A stretch of 64,000 bases of DNA from Azonexus sp. GTDB taxonomy: Bacteria > Pseudomonadota > Gammaproteobacteria > Burkholderiales > Rhodocyclaceae. Position numbers and translations under genes: made by a program. Position 1 is the stretch's first letter, and every line of letters starts with the position of its first letter. Shown here piece after piece: positions 42,948 through 51,994 of the stretch. The notes below the pieces were generated by a model, which saw only the letters and a list, made by a program, of their open reading frames with translations, ran no database searches and was not told the origin of the DNA. Location: assembly GCF_030824335.1 (NCBI RefSeq), contig NZ_JAVBXX010000004.1, positions 23,052 to 87,051 on the forward strand, given 5' to 3'.

Positions 42948-44225
42948 TCAGTTCGCCTGCCAGATGTTGCGGCAACGGGTTTCCGTAATCCGCCAGCAAG
43001 CGGCGGCCCCGACCGCGGCACACAAGGTCAGCGCCAGCAAACCATGGCGCCAGACCTCGACGCTGTACAGGCGCGCCCCACTGCTCATCTCCCCCTGCCA
43101 ACCCAGATCCATGATCCAGCCGACCACCGGCTGCATGATCGCGGCACAGAAAAATCCGCCCATGTTGGCGATGCTGGTCGACACGCCGGACAGCATTGGC
43201 GGGTTCACTTCCTTCGAACAGGCCCAGGTCAGGCTGAATCCTGCGGTCGACAGCCCCAACAAGGCAAAAAGCCCATACGACATGCCAAGCGGCATGGTCA
43301 TGCAGGAAAGCAGGACCAGCCACAGCAGCACATAAAGATGCGAGGTGGCGATCAACACCGGTTTGCGTCGGCCCAGACGATCGGACAAGCCGCCGATAAA
43401 CAGGCAGCCGATAGCAAAACCGCCAAACCACAAGGACAGATGGTTCGCCGCCACCGAGCGCTCCATGCCGTGCACCTGGACCAGATAAGGCGTCGCCCAC
43501 AAACCGGCAAAGGTGAAAAAGGCACCGGAGGTGCCGGTATTGACGATGACAACCGGCCAGGTTGCCCGGTTCTTCAGCACGGAGAGCAGACCGGAAAGCA
43601 CGACCGTCCGGTCAAAACGATGCCGTGGAGCACCGTTTGCTGCACTCGGCGAATCGCGCACGATCAACCAGCAAAGCAGGCCGAGCACCAGCGACAAGAT
43701 ACCGACACCGATAAACACACCGCGCCAGCCGGTTGCCTGAGCCAACCCGGAGAGCGGCGCGCCGGCCAGGACCGAGCCCATGTTGCCGATCAGCATGCAG
43801 ATGCCGACAATGGTGGCGAAACGATTTTCCTCGAACCAGACAGCAACCAGCTTCAGCATGGCAATAAAGGTGACCGAGACGCCCAGCCCGATCAAGGTTC
43901 GGCCGATCAGCGCCAGTTCCAGGCTCGGGGCAAAACCGAACAGCAGGCTGCCCAGACCGCCCACCACCCCGCCCAGCGCCAGAATGCGCCGCGGCCCCAG
44001 GGTATCGACCAGGATGCCGGTCGGCACCTGCATGACGGTGTAAACATAAAAATACGTCGCTGCGAGAACCCCGAGCGATGCCGCCGAGGTTTGAAATGAT
44101 GCGGCCAGATCCTGAGCGATACCCGCCGGGGCAAAACGCTGGAAGAACGACAGGATGTAAGCCAGTGCAACAACGCCCAGAATGATCCAGCGTCGGCGCA
44201 GTTGTTCAGTTGTTAACGGTTGCAT
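42948..44225 (-). CDS. MFS transporter
   Basis: 425 residues, twelve predicted transmembrane helices. The motif between TM2 and TM3 (GILVDTLGPRRIL) and its counterpart in the second half (GGLSDRLGRRKPVL) are the MFS A-motif. The N-terminal WIILGVVALAYILSFFQRFAPAGIAQDL resembles organic-acid and sugar-acid carriers. It is a separate transcript, between the efflux operon and a cytochrome gene; the substrate is unknown. Confidence 0.85.
   Translation of the reverse strand: MQPLTTEQLRRRWIILGVVALAYILSFFQRFAPAGIAQDLAASFQTSAASLGVLAATYFYVYTVMQVPTGILVDTLGPRRILALGGVVGGLGSLLFGFAPSLELALIGRTLIGLGVSVTFIAMLKLVAVWFEENRFATIVGICMLIGNMGSVLAGAPLSGLAQATGWRGVFIGVGILSLVLGLLCWLIVRDSPSAANGAPRHRFDRTVVLSGLLSVLKNRATWPVVIVNTGTSGAFFTFAGLWATPYLVQVHGMERSVAANHLSLWFGGFAIGCLFIGGLSDRLGRRKPVLIATSHLYVLLWLVLLSCMTMPLGMSYGLFALLGLSTAGFSLTWACSKEVNPPMLSGVSTSIANMGGFFCAAIMQPVVGWIMDLGWQGEMSSGARLYSVEVWRHGLLALTLCAAVGAAACWRITETRCRNIWQAN
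43242..43271 (+). repeat. Uptake-like repeat
   Basis: Exact TGCGGTCGAC; AAAAA at +24. Inside the MFS gene, antisense. Confidence 0.66.
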
Positions 44226-44243
44226 GCTGTCTCCAATCTACTT

Positions 44244-44272
44244 TGTAAAAAAAGCGCCTCTGGGGGCGCTTT
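44244..44272 (-). terminator. Rho-independent terminator after the cytochrome c gene
   Basis: On the minus strand AAAGCGCC pairs with GGCGCTTT around a six-base loop, followed by a run of T's. It ends the cytochrome c transcript before the MFS gene. Confidence 0.9.
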
Positions 44273-44294
44273 GTCGGTCAGGCAAAGAGCGCGC

Positions 44295-44597
44295 TTATTT
44301 GAGGGAAAGCACCCATTTGGCCAGGGTTGCCGCCTCGGCATCGCTGACGGCGTTGGCCGGCATCGGCACCTTGCCCCACTCATCCTTGCTGCCGTTCTTG
44401 ATCTTGGCTGCCAGCGCGGCTTCGGCACCGGCTTCGGCCGCACGTTTTACGGCAATGTCCTTGTAGGCCGGGCCGACGATCTTTTTCGCCACACTATGGC
44501 AGGTCATGCAGTTTTTGGCTTTGGCCAGATCCTCAGAGGCCAGAACCGGCATTGCCACAAAGGCGCCGGCGAGCAACACGGAAAGCATCTTCTTCAT
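44295..44597 (-). CDS. Cytochrome c-551-like monoheme cytochrome
   Basis: 100 residues with a signal peptide ending PVLA, the haem site CMTCH near the mature N-terminus, and VPMPAN supplying the axial Met. Size and pattern match class I cytochrome c-551/c-552, small periplasmic carriers to nitrite reductases or cbb3 oxidases. AAAGGAGG precedes the ATG and a strong terminator follows, so it is monocistronic. It lies downstream of a sigma-54 activator and close to ccoG, all pointing to respiration. Confidence 0.9.
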   Translation of the reverse strand: MKKMLSVLLAGAFVAMPVLASEDLAKAKNCMTCHSVAKKIVGPAYKDIAVKRAAEAGAEAALAAKIKNGSKDEWGKVPMPANAVSDAEAATLAKWVLSLK

Positions 44598-44706
44598 TGT
44601 TTCCTCCTTTTAGTTAATCACTGTTAAATGATCTGTTTGAGCGCGCAGTCTAACCCGACTCGCAGCGAACGCACACCATGCGCATGGCACCTCGTCCAGG
44701 CGGACA

Positions 44707-46041
44707 TCAGTCCACCACTTGCAGCTTGCGATACAGCGTCCGCGTACTGACCCCGAGCTGGCCGGCCAGTTCGCCAATCTCCCCGACATGGCGCTGCCTG
44801 GCCCAGTTCAGATACTGCTGCTCCAGTTGATCCAGCGCGACGATCCGGTCGAGGCAAAAGCGCCCATCCGGCAAGGCCGTCTCGTCCGGCGCGGGCGCAT
44901 CGCCAATTTCTGCCAGATGCATCACATCGATCGTATCGCCATCGGCCAGCAGCGAGGCCCGCTCGATCAGGTTGCGCAATTCACGAATATTGCCGCTATA
45001 ACGCCGCGCAGAAAGCCAGTGTTGCGCTGCTTCGCTGAAACGGCGTCCCGGTTTGCGGTCTACCCGACCGAGCAACGATGCGGCAAGCAGCGGAATATCC
45101 GTGGGACGCTCGTGCAGCGCGGGCGTCCGGATCGGAAAAGTGTTGATGCGAAAGTACAAGTCGCGGCGAAAAGTTTCGGCCTGCACCATGGCCGACAAAT
45201 CGCGGTGGGTGGCGGTAATCAGGCGAAAATCTGCGGGTAGCCAGTCCAGGCCGCCAACCCGGCGAAAGGTGCCGGTTTCCAGCAGGCGCAGCAGTTTGAC
45301 CTGCTGCGACAAGGGCAACTCGCCGATTTCGTCAAGAAACAGCGTGCCGCCGGAAGCCGCTTCGACCAAGCCCAGTTTGCGATGCGTCGCACCGGTGAAG
45401 GCGCCTTTTTCGTAACCGAACAGCTCCGCTTCAAACAGGGTTTCCGTCATGCCGGCACAGTCGACCGCAACAAAGGGGCCTTCTTCCCGTGCACTGGCTT
45501 CATGAATGGCGTGGGCGACCAGTTCCTTGCCGGTCCCTGTTTCGCCGAGCAGCAACACGGCGGCGTTGGCGTTGGCCACACGCAGGATTTTTTCCAGCAT
45601 GCTGACAAAAGCCGGCGACCGACCGACCAGGCCTTGAGCAGCTGCGCGACTGCTGGCCTGACGCACGACACGCATGGTTTCGACGAAGTAGGCAATTTCC
45701 CCGCTTTCGTCGCGAATCGGCATCGTCTCGACAGCCACATGTTCTTCGCCACGCGGCGTGTGATGCAGATGCAGTACGCGCTGCGGCTCACCGGCTTCCA
45801 GGCTGAGTTTCAGCGGGCAGGATTCGCCGGCCTGATCGCACGGCACATTGAAGTGATGCGAGACCTCGTAGCAAGCGCGCCCGGCAATTTCCCGTCCACC
45901 ACCGAATTCACGGGTGTAAGCTTTATTCGCTGCAATGATCCGGTAATCGGCACTCATCACGATGCGCGGCTCAGGCAAACCATCGAGAAAGGAAATCAAC
46001 TCACTGAGAAAGTGCGATGTCAAAATTGACACTCCAGCCAT
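44707..46041 (-). CDS. Sigma-54-dependent activator (PAS-AAA+-Fis)
   Basis: 444 residues: an N-terminal PAS domain (about 15-125) with two Cys in [10 protein letters not shown], a AAA+ domain with Walker [15 protein letters not shown] for sigma-54 contact and Walker [10 protein letters not shown], and a C-terminal Fis-type helix-turn-helix ([17 protein letters not shown]). No receiver domain, so it senses directly, perhaps by haem, flavin or the cysteines. Palindromes TGTCAA-TTGACA flank its own start, and a sigma-54 promoter faces the divergent ccoG. Autoregulation and ccoG activation are inferred. Confidence 0.88.
   Translation of the reverse strand: MAGVSILTSHFLSELISFLDGLPEPRIVMSADYRIIAANKAYTREFGGGREIAGRACYEVSHHFNVPCDQAGESCPLKLSLEAGEPQRVLHLHHTPRGEEHVAVETMPIRDESGEIAYFVETMRVVRQASSRAAAQGLVGRSPAFVSMLEKILRVANANAAVLLLGETGTGKELVAHAIHEASAREEGPFVAVDCAGMTETLFEAELFGYEKGAFTGATHRKLGLVEAASGGTLFLDEIGELPLSQQVKLLRLLETGTFRRVGGLDWLPADFRLITATHRDLSAMVQAETFRRDLYFRINTFPIRTPALHERPTDIPLLAASLLGRVDRKPGRRFSEAAQHWLSARRYSGNIRELRNLIERASLLADGDTIDVMHLAEIGDAPAPDETALPDGRFCLDRIVALDQLEQQYLNWARQRHVGEIGELAGQLGVSTRTLYRKLQVVD
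45440..45469 (-). repeat. Uptake-like repeat (weak tract)
   Basis: Exact TGCGGTCGAC; AAA only, at +26. Inside the activator gene (AAA+ part). Confidence 0.5.
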
Positions 46042-46062
46042 TAATTGCTGTCAATTTTGACA
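46018..46062. promoter_or_regulatory. Two TGTCAA-N2-TTGACA palindromes, 31 bp apart
   Basis: TGTCAAAATTGACA (46018-46031) and TGTCAATTTTGACA (46049-46062) are perfect palindromes whose centres are 31 bp (three turns) apart. The first lies in codons 4-8 of the activator gene, the second just before its start. Their position, about 85-115 bp upstream of the -24 element for ccoG, is right for enhancer sites of a sigma-54 activator and for autorepression. Confidence 0.78.
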
Positions 46063-46145
46063 CACAAGCCAGCCACATCCGACAACAAACCCGAGGGACC
46101 CGGCCAAGCCACTGATTTCTAAGGCACCTGTCCAAAAACGGAGGC

Positions 46146-46160
46146 TGGCACGCAACTTGT
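46146..46160 (+). promoter_or_regulatory. Sigma-54 promoter of ccoG
   Basis: TGGCACG-CAAC-TTGT matches the -24/-12 consensus TGGCACG-N4-TTGC at every position but the last. It would start transcription near 46172, about 40 bp before the ccoG ATG. Confidence 0.75.
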
Positions 46161-46210
46161 TTCTACAACGATAGCCAGACACTGGCATCCCCAACCATCA
46201 CGGATACAAA

Positions 46211-47614
46211 ATGAGCCAGCCAGACAGCAATAAACAAGGACAAGACGCCGAGGTATCGTTTTACGAAAAACGCAAAAAGATTTACGCCAAAGGCGTACGG
46301 GGCTATTTCGACAACTGGCGCATCGCGCTGGTCATCCTGACCCAAGTCGCTTTTTATGGCGGCCTGTGGCTGGAATGGAACGACCGTCAGGCACTGCTGT
46401 TCCATCTCGTCGAGCGCAAGTTCTATATCTTCGGCATCGTATTCTGGCCGCAGGATGTGATCTATCTGGCTGTCCTGCTGATCATTTCCGCCTACGCCCT
46501 CTTCCTTGTCACCGCCGTCGCCGGGCGACTGTTCTGCGGTTACGCCTGCCCACAAACGGTCTACACCCAATTGTTCATGTGGATCGAAAACTGGGTCGAG
46601 GGCGACCGCAATGCCCGCATGAAGCTCGACAAGATGCCGATGAACGGTCGAAAACTGCGTCTGCGGGCAACAAAGTTCCTGCTCTGGGGCATTCTTTCGC
46701 TGTGGACCGGCTTCACGCTGGTTGGCTATTTCACCCCGGTGAGCGAACTGCTGAACAATATCGCCACCAATAATCTCGGCCCTTGGGAAACTTTCTGGAT
46801 CTTTGCCTACGGCGGCTTTGCCTTCCTGTTTGCCGGCTTCATGCGCGAACAGGTATGCAAGTACATGTGCCCGTATGCCCGCTTCCAGAGCGTGATGTTC
46901 GACCCGGACACGCTGATCATCACCTACGACCCGGCACGTGGCGAACCGCGTGGCGCGCGGAAAAAGGATAGCGATGTCAGCAAACTCGGCGACTGCGTCG
47001 ATTGCGGTCAGTGCGTCGTCGTCTGCCCGACCGGCATCGACATCCGCAACGGCTTGCAATACGAGTGCATCGGCTGCGCAGCCTGCGTCGATATCTGCGA
47101 CCAGGTCATGGACAAGGTGGGGCTACCACGCGGCCTGGTCCGCTACTCGACCGAAAACGCCATGGCCAAACAACAGAGCAAGGCCGACATCCTCAGCCAC
47201 ATGGTCCGCCCACGCGTATTGGTCTACACCGCCATCCTGATCCTGATCACGATCATTGCCGGCTGGTTCCTGGCGCACCGCATCCCGCTCAAGGTCGACA
47301 TCATTCGCGACCGTTCGACGCTAGCCCGCGAAGCCGACGATGGCAGCATCGAGAACGTCTTCATGTTGCAGATCATGAACACAACCGAAGCACCGCAACG
47401 CTACAACATTACGGTCGACGGCCTGACCGGGGCAAAAATCACCGGTGAGCAAGCCGTCGATGCTGCACCGGCGGGCCTCACGTCGTTCAATGTTGTGGTC
47501 AGCGCTCCGCCGGAATCGGGCAAGCGCGGCTCCAACCCGATCCACTTCAACATTACTGCCGAAGGTGACGAGTCGATCACGCTGCGGGAGAAAGCTTCTT
47601 TCCTCCTGCCTTGA
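46211..47614 (+). CDS. ccoG: Cytochrome c oxidase accessory protein CcoG
   Basis: 467 residues: about five membrane helices, the RLFCGYACPQ and CKYMCPYARFQ motifs, two ferredoxin-type 4Fe-4S sites (CVDCGQCVVVCPTGID and CIGCAACVDICD), and a C-terminal periplasmic Ig-like domain. CcoG (RdxA/FixG) is needed for copper delivery and maturation of cbb3-type oxidases. It usually follows ccoNOQP; here it stands alone behind a sigma-54 promoter and divergent from an activator gene, which is unusual. A terminator follows. Confidence 0.93.
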   Translation: MSQPDSNKQGQDAEVSFYEKRKKIYAKGVRGYFDNWRIALVILTQVAFYGGLWLEWNDRQALLFHLVERKFYIFGIVFWPQDVIYLAVLLIISAYALFLVTAVAGRLFCGYACPQTVYTQLFMWIENWVEGDRNARMKLDKMPMNGRKLRLRATKFLLWGILSLWTGFTLVGYFTPVSELLNNIATNNLGPWETFWIFAYGGFAFLFAGFMREQVCKYMCPYARFQSVMFDPDTLIITYDPARGEPRGARKKDSDVSKLGDCVDCGQCVVVCPTGIDIRNGLQYECIGCAACVDICDQVMDKVGLPRGLVRYSTENAMAKQQSKADILSHMVRPRVLVYTAILILITIIAGWFLAHRIPLKVDIIRDRSTLAREADDGSIENVFMLQIMNTTEAPQRYNITVDGLTGAKITGEQAVDAAPAGLTSFNVVVSAPPESGKRGSNPIHFNITAEGDESITLREKASFLLP

Positions 47615-47639
47615 CGCCAAACAAGGCAGGCATCACTTG

Positions 47640-47665
47640 GCGGGAGCTGGTCTCCCGCTTTTTTT
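47640..47665 (+). terminator. Rho-independent terminator of ccoG
   Basis: GCGGGAG (47640-47646) pairs with CTCCCGC (47652-47658) around CTGGT, followed by seven T's. Confidence 0.92.
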
Positions 47666-47715
47666 CGCCCGCCGTTTTCAGGCGAAAGATACGGCTTGGA
47701 AAGCTGCTCGGCCGA

Positions 47716-47931
47716 TTATTCAGCGACCAGCGTCACCGTCTCGCCGGCAAACTCGACCAGCTGACCCGGACGCACTTTTGCCCGTTTCCGGGTGTCGACC
47801 GCAGCATCGACCTTGACCAGCCCCTCGGTGATCGCGGCATGGGCCGCACCACCCGACTCGCACAGGCCGGTTGCCTTGAGCAGTTGATCAAGCTGGATGT
47901 ACTCACCGCGCACGGCAAAGGTGTGATTCAT
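47716..47931 (-). CDS. S4-domain RNA-binding protein (YbcJ-like)
   Basis: 71 residues that make a single S4 domain (YIQLDQLLKATGLCESGGAAHAAITEGLVKVDAAVDTRKRAKVRPGQLVEF), the fold used by ribosomal protein S4 and pseudouridine synthases to bind RNA. E. coli YbcJ has the same length and layout. It is convergent with ccoG and alone. Probably a ribosome-associated or RNA-binding factor. Confidence 0.88.
   Translation of the reverse strand: MNHTFAVRGEYIQLDQLLKATGLCESGGAAHAAITEGLVKVDAAVDTRKRAKVRPGQLVEFAGETVTLVAE
47774..47803 (-). repeat. Uptake-like repeat
   Basis: Exact TGCGGTCGAC; AAA at +16, AAAA at +24. Inside the S4 gene. Confidence 0.65.
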
Positions 47932-47986
47932 GAATTTTTCCGATGATAATCAATAAGCTATGGCGATCAGCCAAAGCAAGAAACAA

Positions 47987-48976
47987 CTAATCGACCGCGC
48001 CAAGCTTGCGCGATGCGCACATTTCCGCCAGCACACGCGTCTCCAGCGTCAGGCGACGGTGCGCCAGCGCTTCAGCCACTGCGGCCCGCAAGACAAAGTC
48101 CGAAGACGGCCAGGCGACAAAAGCCGAGATATGTGCCAGATCAAGCGCTTGTACAACACTTTCCATGCTGGCTTCGGCTGCGAGCATGATGCAGGCGCAA
48201 TCCGGCTGCAGTTGGGCCAGATCAGCCAGGAAACTCGCGCCATCCAGTCCGGGCATGTGATAGCCGGCAATCACGCAAGACAAACGGGTATCAGCCGCGA
48301 TTTTCAAGCCCTGCGCCAGCGAATCGGCAATCTGCACCTTGATGCGCGCGGTATCGATCCGCGGCACATGGGCGTGACGCACATGTTCGCGTACTTCGCC
48401 AAAAACATCATCAATCCGGCCCGAATGAGTCAGCGACTCAGCAATGGCATGAGCCACAGCCGGCACATCATGCACGATCAAGATCTGATCGATCTCGTTG
48501 ACCGCATCGGCCGGCAACTCGACACCGTCTTCGCGCAACAGATTGGCCTGGTGGCGCTGCGCCAGCGTGGCTTGGCGCAGATCGACCGCAAGAGCGAGCG
48601 AGCTCTTGAGAAAATAGCCATGCCAAGGTTTGGGAATAAAGCGGTAGATGTGCGTTTCGTTGATCATGCGGATCAGCGAATCGAAGTCAGTATGGCCGGA
48701 GAGCACCAAACGGGCACAATCAGGCTGCAACTGGGCCAGCGCATGAAGAAAATCGAGGCCGCTCATTTCGGGCATCCGATAATCGGCCAGCACCGCCTCG
48801 AATACCTGCTCCCTGGCCCTTGCCAGGGCTTCCATCGGATTGGCAAAAACCTCAACCTCGTACTGGTGCCGACCAAAGGGCGGGGCCATCAGTTCCCGAC
48901 GTACGGCATTGAGAATGTTCGGCTCATCGTCGACGACCAGAATTCGATGCTTTTCGTGAGTTTTTTCTTGATCCAC
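47987..48976 (-). CDS. Tandem-receiver protein with a degenerate second receiver
   Basis: About 329 residues, two receiver domains and no output domain. The first has the normal DDE acid pair, phospho-acceptor Asp in AVLADYRMPEMSG, and IPKPW; this is the HD-GYP/RpfG-like receiver type. The second keeps the fold (LIVHDVPAVAHAIA, PGLDG) but has Gly where Asp should be (CVIAGYHMPG), so it cannot be phosphorylated there. A GTG at 48976 after AAGGTGG is the preferred start; a GTG at 49042 is also in frame. Likely a phospho-sink or adaptor. Confidence 0.72.
   Translation of the reverse strand: MDQEKTHEKHRILVVDDEPNILNAVRRELMAPPFGRHQYEVEVFANPMEALARAREQVFEAVLADYRMPEMSGLDFLHALAQLQPDCARLVLSGHTDFDSLIRMINETHIYRFIPKPWHGYFLKSSLALAVDLRQATLAQRHQANLLREDGVELPADAVNEIDQILIVHDVPAVAHAIAESLTHSGRIDDVFGEVREHVRHAHVPRIDTARIKVQIADSLAQGLKIAADTRLSCVIAGYHMPGLDGASFLADLAQLQPDCACIMLAAEASMESVVQALDLAHISAFVAWPSSDFVLRAAVAEALAHRRLTLETRVLAEMCASRKLGAVD
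48478..48507 (-). repeat. Uptake-like repeat (weak)
   Basis: Exact TGCGGTCAAC without an A tract at +24. Inside the tandem-receiver gene. Confidence 0.4.
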
Positions 48977-49126
48977 CGCATTCCACCTTAAGCGAGTTTT
49001 CTGCCCATCAGCCCGCGTACCGACACGGACCCCACTTGCCACGAAAGAAGCCTAACACTGCATGGCGCGCTTGAGCAGTTTACTGCCGAAGCCCCATTTT
49101 TTCAGCTTCTTATGCAAAGAGCCTGT

Positions 49127-49825
49127 TCAGGCCACCAGCAATTCACAGACCGTGCCGTGCTTGGCTGCCAAAGCAGCCACCTGTGCACCAAGTTCAGAAT
49201 CACCGCTAAATACCAGACGATCAACCCCGGCCGCGCACAAGCCCTCGATGGCCGGGCCATCGCCGTGCAGCAGGTTGAGTACACCAGCCGGCCACTCGAC
49301 ACGACTGGCCAACTCGCAGAGAGCGTAGGCCACCGCAGGCGCTTTCGGGCTGGGCTTGACGACCATTGTTGCCCCGGCCAGCAACGCGGGCACGGCGGCC
49401 GTCGCGAAACCGAGCAACGGATGCCCGGCACCGACCACCAGCGCAACGACCCCGCTATCCCCCACTGCCAATGCTCTGAGCGCCATGACCGCCGCCTCGA
49501 CCTCGGCGGTCGCATCGGCCTCCTCACAGGCGATATCCTGCATCAGCAACTTGGCAAAGTGCCCGGCGTAGCGGGCCAACGCATCGGCCAGGTTCGCCAG
49601 ACAAAGCTGGCGAGCCGCCACACCCAACGCAGCCCATTCGCCTTGCGCATCTCGGGCGGCCTCCACGCCCTTGGCCGCCTCCTCTGCGCCACACATCGGC
49701 ACGCGCCGCAAGGCTTGTCCGGTCGACGGATTGACCACGTCAAAAAAGCTGTCGCCCATCGTGAGATAGGCGTGGCCGTTGATCCAGAGCGGAATGGCCA
49801 TCGGGCCTTCGGGTGCAAATTCCAT
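49127..49825 (-). pseudogene. Truncated aldehyde dehydrogenase
   Basis: 232 residues that match the N-terminal, NAD-binding half of aldehyde dehydrogenases (FDVVNPSTGQALRRVP, ATMVVKPSPKAP, PAGVLNLLHGDG, DRLVFSGDSELG). The frame ends at CELLVA, where functional enzymes continue ELGGKSP; the catalytic Cys half is missing and is not found in the 84 bp downstream. The corresponding family length is about 480. It is divergent from an IclR regulator, which may have controlled it. Either a decaying gene or a non-catalytic stand-alone domain. Confidence 0.7.
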
Positions 49826-49973
49826 GTTTCAGTCTCGCTTTCTTGCCGCGTAATGTTCGAAAAGACCGGCGGGCGGCACACCCCGAACGGCCATGAGCGG
49901 TTTCTGCTGCTCCCAGCGAGTGGACCGCAGAAGGCCTTCAGGCAGATAACGTATCGCGCAATCGACATGTTAA

Positions 49974-49990
49974 TATTGCGCCGCACAATA
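49974..49990. promoter_or_regulatory. Possible IclR operator
   Basis: TATTG-N7-CAATA, a perfect 5-bp inverted repeat in the divergent region between the truncated dehydrogenase and the IclR gene, 49 bp before the IclR start. Position and form suit autoregulation. Confidence 0.4.
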
Positions 49991-50038
49991 AGGCAAAGTA
50001 GCCAATGCTACTCAAACCCCGAGAATAAAGGAATCCAG

Positions 50039-50827
50039 TTGTCAGAAGCACCCGACGGCGCCACCAGAACCCCCGGTTCGATCCAGGTCATCGAGCGCAT
50101 GATGTCCCTGCTCGACGCCCTCGCAGCCTCCCCCGAAGCAACCAGCCTGAAGCATCTGGCCAGCGCCACCGAACTGCACCCATCAACGGCCCACCGCATT
50201 CTGGCAGCCATGTGCAATGCGCGTTTCGTCGAGCGCCAGGATGCCGTGAATTATCGCCTTGGCATCCGCCTGCTCGAACTCGGCAACATCGTCAAATCGC
50301 GCATCAATGTGCGGGAAGTTGCGCTGCCATTCATGCAAACGCTGCATGAACAGATTGGCGAAGCGATCAACCTGGGCACCCGGCACGACGACGAAATCGT
50401 TTATCTCGAACGTACCTCATCGGGACGGGCGCTCGTGCGCGTGGTTTACCTGGTCGGCGGGCGCGCCCCGCTGCATCTCACATCGCTGGGCAAACTGTTC
50501 CTGGCCGCCGACAGTCAGCAAAAAGTCCGCGACTACGCAAAGCGCACCGGCCTGCCGGGCAAGACCCCGCACTCCCTGACCACCCTCGATACACTGGAAA
50601 AGGAACTGGACAAGGTGCGCCGGCATGGTATCGCCTACGACGACGAGGAAGCGGAAATCGGCCTCAAGTGCGTTGCCGCCCCCATCCATGACGACGAAGG
50701 GCATGTCATTGCCGCACTATCGGTTTCGGCGCCAGCCGATCGTCACGATCCGGACTGGGCCCGCCAGGTTCTGGCCACGGCAGATGCCGTTTCTCAAGCC
50801 TTGGGATATCGCCGGCCACGCCCCTGA
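50039..50827 (+). CDS. IclR-family transcriptional regulator
   Basis: 262 residues: an N-terminal winged helix (SLKHLASATELHPSTAHRILAAM) and a C-terminal IclR effector domain (INLGTRHDDEIVYLERTSS, APLHLTSLGKLFLA, GLKCVAAPIHDDEGHVIAALSVSAP). I start it at the TTG at 50039 because AAGGA is six bases upstream and the frame then includes the conserved IQVIERMMSLLDAL helix; the next ATG (50100) would cut into it. It is divergent from a truncated aldehyde dehydrogenase. The ligand is unknown. Confidence 0.88.
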   Translation: MSEAPDGATRTPGSIQVIERMMSLLDALAASPEATSLKHLASATELHPSTAHRILAAMCNARFVERQDAVNYRLGIRLLELGNIVKSRINVREVALPFMQTLHEQIGEAINLGTRHDDEIVYLERTSSGRALVRVVYLVGGRAPLHLTSLGKLFLAADSQQKVRDYAKRTGLPGKTPHSLTTLDTLEKELDKVRRHGIAYDDEEAEIGLKCVAAPIHDDEGHVIAALSVSAPADRHDPDWARQVLATADAVSQALGYRRPRP

Positions 50828-50846
50828 GGCGTAGCCGGGCGATCCA

Positions 50847-51893
50847 TCAGGTTGGCTTGACCGTTGAGGTCAGGCTCGCACTTTCCATCCAGCGCTTGAT
50901 TCGGTTGGCATCGCCAACCCGGGTCATCTTGCCTTGCGAGTCGAGCAGGACGATAACCACCGGTTTATCGGCAACCCAGGCTTGCATCACCAGACAACGA
51001 CCTGCTTCGGAAATGTAGCCGGTCTTGGACAGACCAATCTGCCAGTTGTCGCTGCGTACCAAGGCGTTGGTATTGTTGAAATTCTGGATGCGCCCATTCA
51101 GTTCCAACTTGGCTTCCGCCGTCGTCGAATAGTTGCGGATTTCCGGATAACGCGCTGCTGCAGCGACCATGCGGGCCAGATCATGCGCCGTCGACACGTT
51201 ATTGCTCGACAAGCCAGTCGGCTCTTCAAAATGGGAATCGTGCATACCCAAGGATTTGGCCTTGCGATTCATGGCTTGCACGAAAGCCCGCAAGCCACCC
51301 GGATAATGGCGGCCCAGCGCGTTTGCTGCGCGATTTTCCGAAGACATCAGGGCCAGCAACATGGCCGTTTCGCGCGTCATCGTGGCACCGACCGGCAAAC
51401 GCGAACGCGAGCCTTTCAGGTCATCGATATCTTCAGCGCTGATCGCAATGACTTCATGCAGATCGAGACTGGCATCCAGCACGACCATCGCAGTCATCAA
51501 CTTGGTGATCGAGGCAATGGGAACCACGGCATCCGAATGCTTTTCGACCAGCACCTTGCCCGTGGTCTGATCAATCACGACAGCGGCAGAAGACTGGATG
51601 GCCAGGCGACCCGGATCGTCGTCCAGCGATACCCGATGCAAGGGCTTGTGCGCCACCTCGGCGACTTGTTTTTTCGATTTACTGGTCGATTTGACAAACT
51701 TTTTGACCGGCACGCTTTTCTTCGTGCTGCTTGCCAACTGCTTCTTGACCTGTTTTTTGGCCTGCTTTTTGACCGCACCCGACTTGTTCGCGACCTTCTG
51801 GTTCGTCGCAGCTTCGACCTTGCCGGCACACACCGTCAAGGGAACTGCGGCCAGCGTCATGGACACAAGCAGGGACAATAATTTTCGCCGCAT
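50847..51893 (-). CDS. pbpG: D-alanyl-D-alanine endopeptidase (PBP7/PbpG type)
   Basis: 348 residues: signal peptide (cleavage near VCAGK or VEAA), a very Lys-rich linker (about 30-80), then a penicillin-binding fold with SITK (active-site Ser), SEN and KTG (LSKTGYI). This is the DacA/PbpG low-molecular-weight PBP group that cleaves D-Ala-mDAP cross-links. The unusual lysine-rich segment could bind the negatively charged envelope. It converges on the IclR gene. Confidence 0.88.
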   Translation of the reverse strand: MRRKLLSLLVSMTLAAVPLTVCAGKVEAATNQKVANKSGAVKKQAKKQVKKQLASSTKKSVPVKKFVKSTSKSKKQVAEVAHKPLHRVSLDDDPGRLAIQSSAAVVIDQTTGKVLVEKHSDAVVPIASITKLMTAMVVLDASLDLHEVIAISAEDIDDLKGSRSRLPVGATMTRETAMLLALMSSENRAANALGRHYPGGLRAFVQAMNRKAKSLGMHDSHFEEPTGLSSNNVSTAHDLARMVAAAARYPEIRNYSTTAEAKLELNGRIQNFNNTNALVRSDNWQIGLSKTGYISEAGRCLVMQAWVADKPVVIVLLDSQGKMTRVGDANRIKRWMESASLTSTVKPT

Positions 51894-51909
51894 GGGAAAG
51901 CTCCAAAGT

Positions 51910-51932
51910 AAACCCGGATTTTATCCGAGTTT
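51910..51932. terminator. Inverted repeat between maeB and pbpG
   Basis: AAACCCGGAT (51910-51919) pairs with ATCCGAGTTT (51923-51932) with one mismatch and a three-base loop. It follows maeB and precedes pbpG on the minus strand; the T run after it is short, so it may be a weak terminator or a leader hairpin. Confidence 0.4.
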
Positions 51933-51994
51933 ACCAATCCGGTCCAAAATTTCAATTAAACCATGAGGATAGCGGCGATAATTCAAGCACTATT

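Noticed and set aside
49112..50038. Extending the IclR frame upstream to 571 residues
   Set aside because: The extra part is antisense to the aldehyde dehydrogenase fragment; the winged helix and a good ribosome site fix the start at the TTG at 50039.
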